From: Blastomussa wellsi
Taxonomy: Eukaryota > Cnidaria > Anthozoa > Scleractinia > Plerogyridae
Assembly (NCBI GenBank): GCA_947652115.1
Contig: OX393563.1
Location: 2,646,970 to 2,710,969 of the forward strand
Direction of reading: 5' to 3'
DNA: 64,000 nucleotides
Within the stretch, counting starts at the first letter, position 1. The number at the start of each line of letters is the position of its first letter. The notes under the pieces were generated by a model. The model saw only the letters and a program-made list of their open reading frames with translations, did no database searches and had not been told where the DNA came from. The translations under genes and the position numbers were made by a program. Shown piece after piece: positions 62,701 to 64,000 of the stretch.

Positions 62701-63541
62701 TTTGATCGAAGAGCAGGTTAAATAGAAATAATGGTAATTTAAAACTTTCACACAAATACTATGATCTTGCCTGTTTGTTTGTTTTTTTCATTCACGTTTC
62801 TTTTGGCTCCTCTGCTAGGGTCTATTTGCCGACCATCTAAACTAGACTCAATTCACTTGATCTTATTCGATCTTATCTTAGCTAATGGATATAAGCCAAT
62901 ATAAGTTACGAACAAATAAGTGCCACAGTTTATTTTTTTCTGTTCAAGTCACAATATTTTTATCTATAGAGGTACGGTCATGCGCACGTCTGCGAGCTCC
63001 TGCTAATGGTACTCTACATGGGACTGACACTACTCAAGGTGCCAAGGCAAGTTTTACCTGTTCAACAGGTTTTGATCTATTTGGTTCGTCGACTATAACA
63101 TGCAACAATGGAGTCTGGAGTGCCAATGTTCCATCTTGCAAAGGTAAATCACTATTTTTCTTTGTCTTCCATGTTTTGCACACTATATTAAACTAACTGG
63201 TTATCGCGATCGTTACAAGGGTTTTACAAATACTTAAGAGAAGCACACCTTCACTTCTGTTGTATCATTCCCTCTTATTTTTGTCCTTTTTCTTTCTTCA
63301 TTCTCGCTCTTTCCAATGCTAAATATATTTCGTGGTTTAGCTTATTTGGAAAATATTTCCCAATGTTACCTAGCCTACTGCATGAAGATCAGGGATCCTC
63401 TAAGTGGTCGGATGTTTGGTACACGCTTTTCACATGGCCGCGTGGTTTCGTTTGAGTGCAAGCCTGGGTTCCAATTGGTTGGAGATCGTGCACTCCGTTG
63501 TATTCAGGGCAGATGGAATTCCACTGTTCCAGTTTGCAAAG
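59777..63541 (+). CDS. CCP-domain protein, 5' part of a gene that continues past the window
   Basis: Exons: 59777-59834 (signal peptide, MRRVIWLSYYWIICMTVGYG), 61333-61515, 61622-61792, 62970-63143, 63374-63541. All join in phase 1. Each of the four later exons is one CCP domain: STCDPPTSPYGSV with FGCKQGFYLVG; GFCPDLRHIPNGQV with FRCNGNFHIIGS; RSCARLRAPANGTL with FTCSTGFDLFGS; AYCMKIRDPLSGRMF with FECKPGFQLVGD. The last donor, GTGAGC at 63542, shows that more exons follow. The protein enters the secretory pathway, but whether it is secreted or anchored cannot be told. It is head to head with the 25-exon CCP gene and may be its divergent duplicate, but it lacks the F5/8C exons at the front. 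Confidence 0.82.
59835..61332 (+). other. First intron of the plus-strand CCP gene
   Basis: AT-rich, with no clear repeat. On the minus strand at about 60405-60430 a short piece ending in TGCAAAG and GTAAAT resembles the last codons and donor of a CCP exon, but it is too short to call. Confidence 0.4.
61865..62037 (+). repeat. Possible retroelement 3' end with TCTAA tail
   Basis: The stretch from TCTATGAGACACGC through GGTAGTTGAATACATTCAACTA to GTATAAATAAAGTTATCTTA ends in a TCTAA repeat. The front part recurs inverted at about 1378-1430 (CATGGTAGTTGAATGCAACT), so it belongs to a dispersed element. Confidence 0.5.
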
Positions 63542-64000
63542 GTGAGCACTGAGTTTTTACATCAATTGTGACTTATTACGTGTCTCAAATTGCGATCCAC
63601 AGTTTAATGCTAAAAACATGGGCTTCGTTTCAGTTGCATTTATATCCTAATTTTAATTCGTTGCTGGCTACAGAACCGTAGTAAGGGGTAGGACCTGGGG
63701 GCTAATCTGTAACTTGCTATAAAGACAGGCAGGGTAGCAGCTCTCGTAAGCTTGTAATTCTACTGGCAGCAGGTGCTATTGTTTTGGGGCGAGGGGCATT
63801 GTTCCTGTTGTTTGTTCTATTGTCGCGGGATACACCTTTACCATGAATATATTCATAAGGCAAAATATTGGCATGGGTGTCACTTTTAAAAACTCTTTTT
63901 CGTGAACGTTCGAGAACTGATTCTGCAGGAACTTTACAGACATACTGGTGAATGACGGAAATGCTTAAATATTGTTTTTATCGCATGGATCGCGCCTTGG

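Overview
The window looks like nuclear DNA of an animal, most probably an anthozoan cnidarian and perhaps a stony coral. The reasons are: genes split into many short exons with GT-AG introns; one-exon CCP (sushi) modules with phase-1 borders; AT-rich introns full of triplet microsatellites; tRNA-derived SINEs; and many small inverted-repeat elements of a kind I associate with coral genomes. The taxon is an inference from this style and was not tested by a search.

Layout. (1) 33-12920, minus strand: a complete 20-exon gene for a lysosomal heparan-alpha-glucosaminide N-acetyltransferase (HGSNAT)-like membrane protein of about 596 residues. (2) 14285-34075, plus strand: a second complete HGSNAT-like gene of 19 exons and about 629 residues. 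The two start 1.36 kb apart, head to head, and many of their exons have the same length and phase, so they are duplicates. Introns of the second gene hold a 1 kb GGT/GAT repeat, a 1.56 kb CTGT-based repeat and a 1.5 kb TTAA-flanked transposon. (3) About 36217-37471, plus strand: a decayed P-loop (NB-ARC-like) plus TPR gene with four frame changes. (4) 38731-58728, minus strand: a complete 25-exon gene for a secreted mosaic protein of about 1421 residues, ordered signal peptide, F5/8 type C (discoidin) domain, 8 CCP domains, one calcium-binding EGF domain, 13 CCP domains, with no membrane anchor. (5) 59777 to beyond 63541, plus strand: the 5' part of another secreted or cell-surface CCP protein, starting 1.05 kb head to head from gene 4 and running out of the window.

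The two HGSNAT-like genes would act in lysosomal heparan sulfate breakdown. The two CCP genes have the build of extracellular recognition, adhesion or complement-control proteins. I see no functional link between the two pairs, although both are divergent pairs with short shared upstream regions. The exon models rest on splice signals, matching phases and family resemblance. All three complete models sum to a multiple of three.

The rest is repeats. They include a five-copy TTAAAGGAGC-ended MITE family, several other TIR elements (PIF/Harbinger-like, hAT-like and unassigned), tRNA-derived SINEs, and two copies of a palindromic element flanked by 13-15 bp target duplications. The longer of those copies carries a hammerhead-ribozyme-like core with one mismatch.
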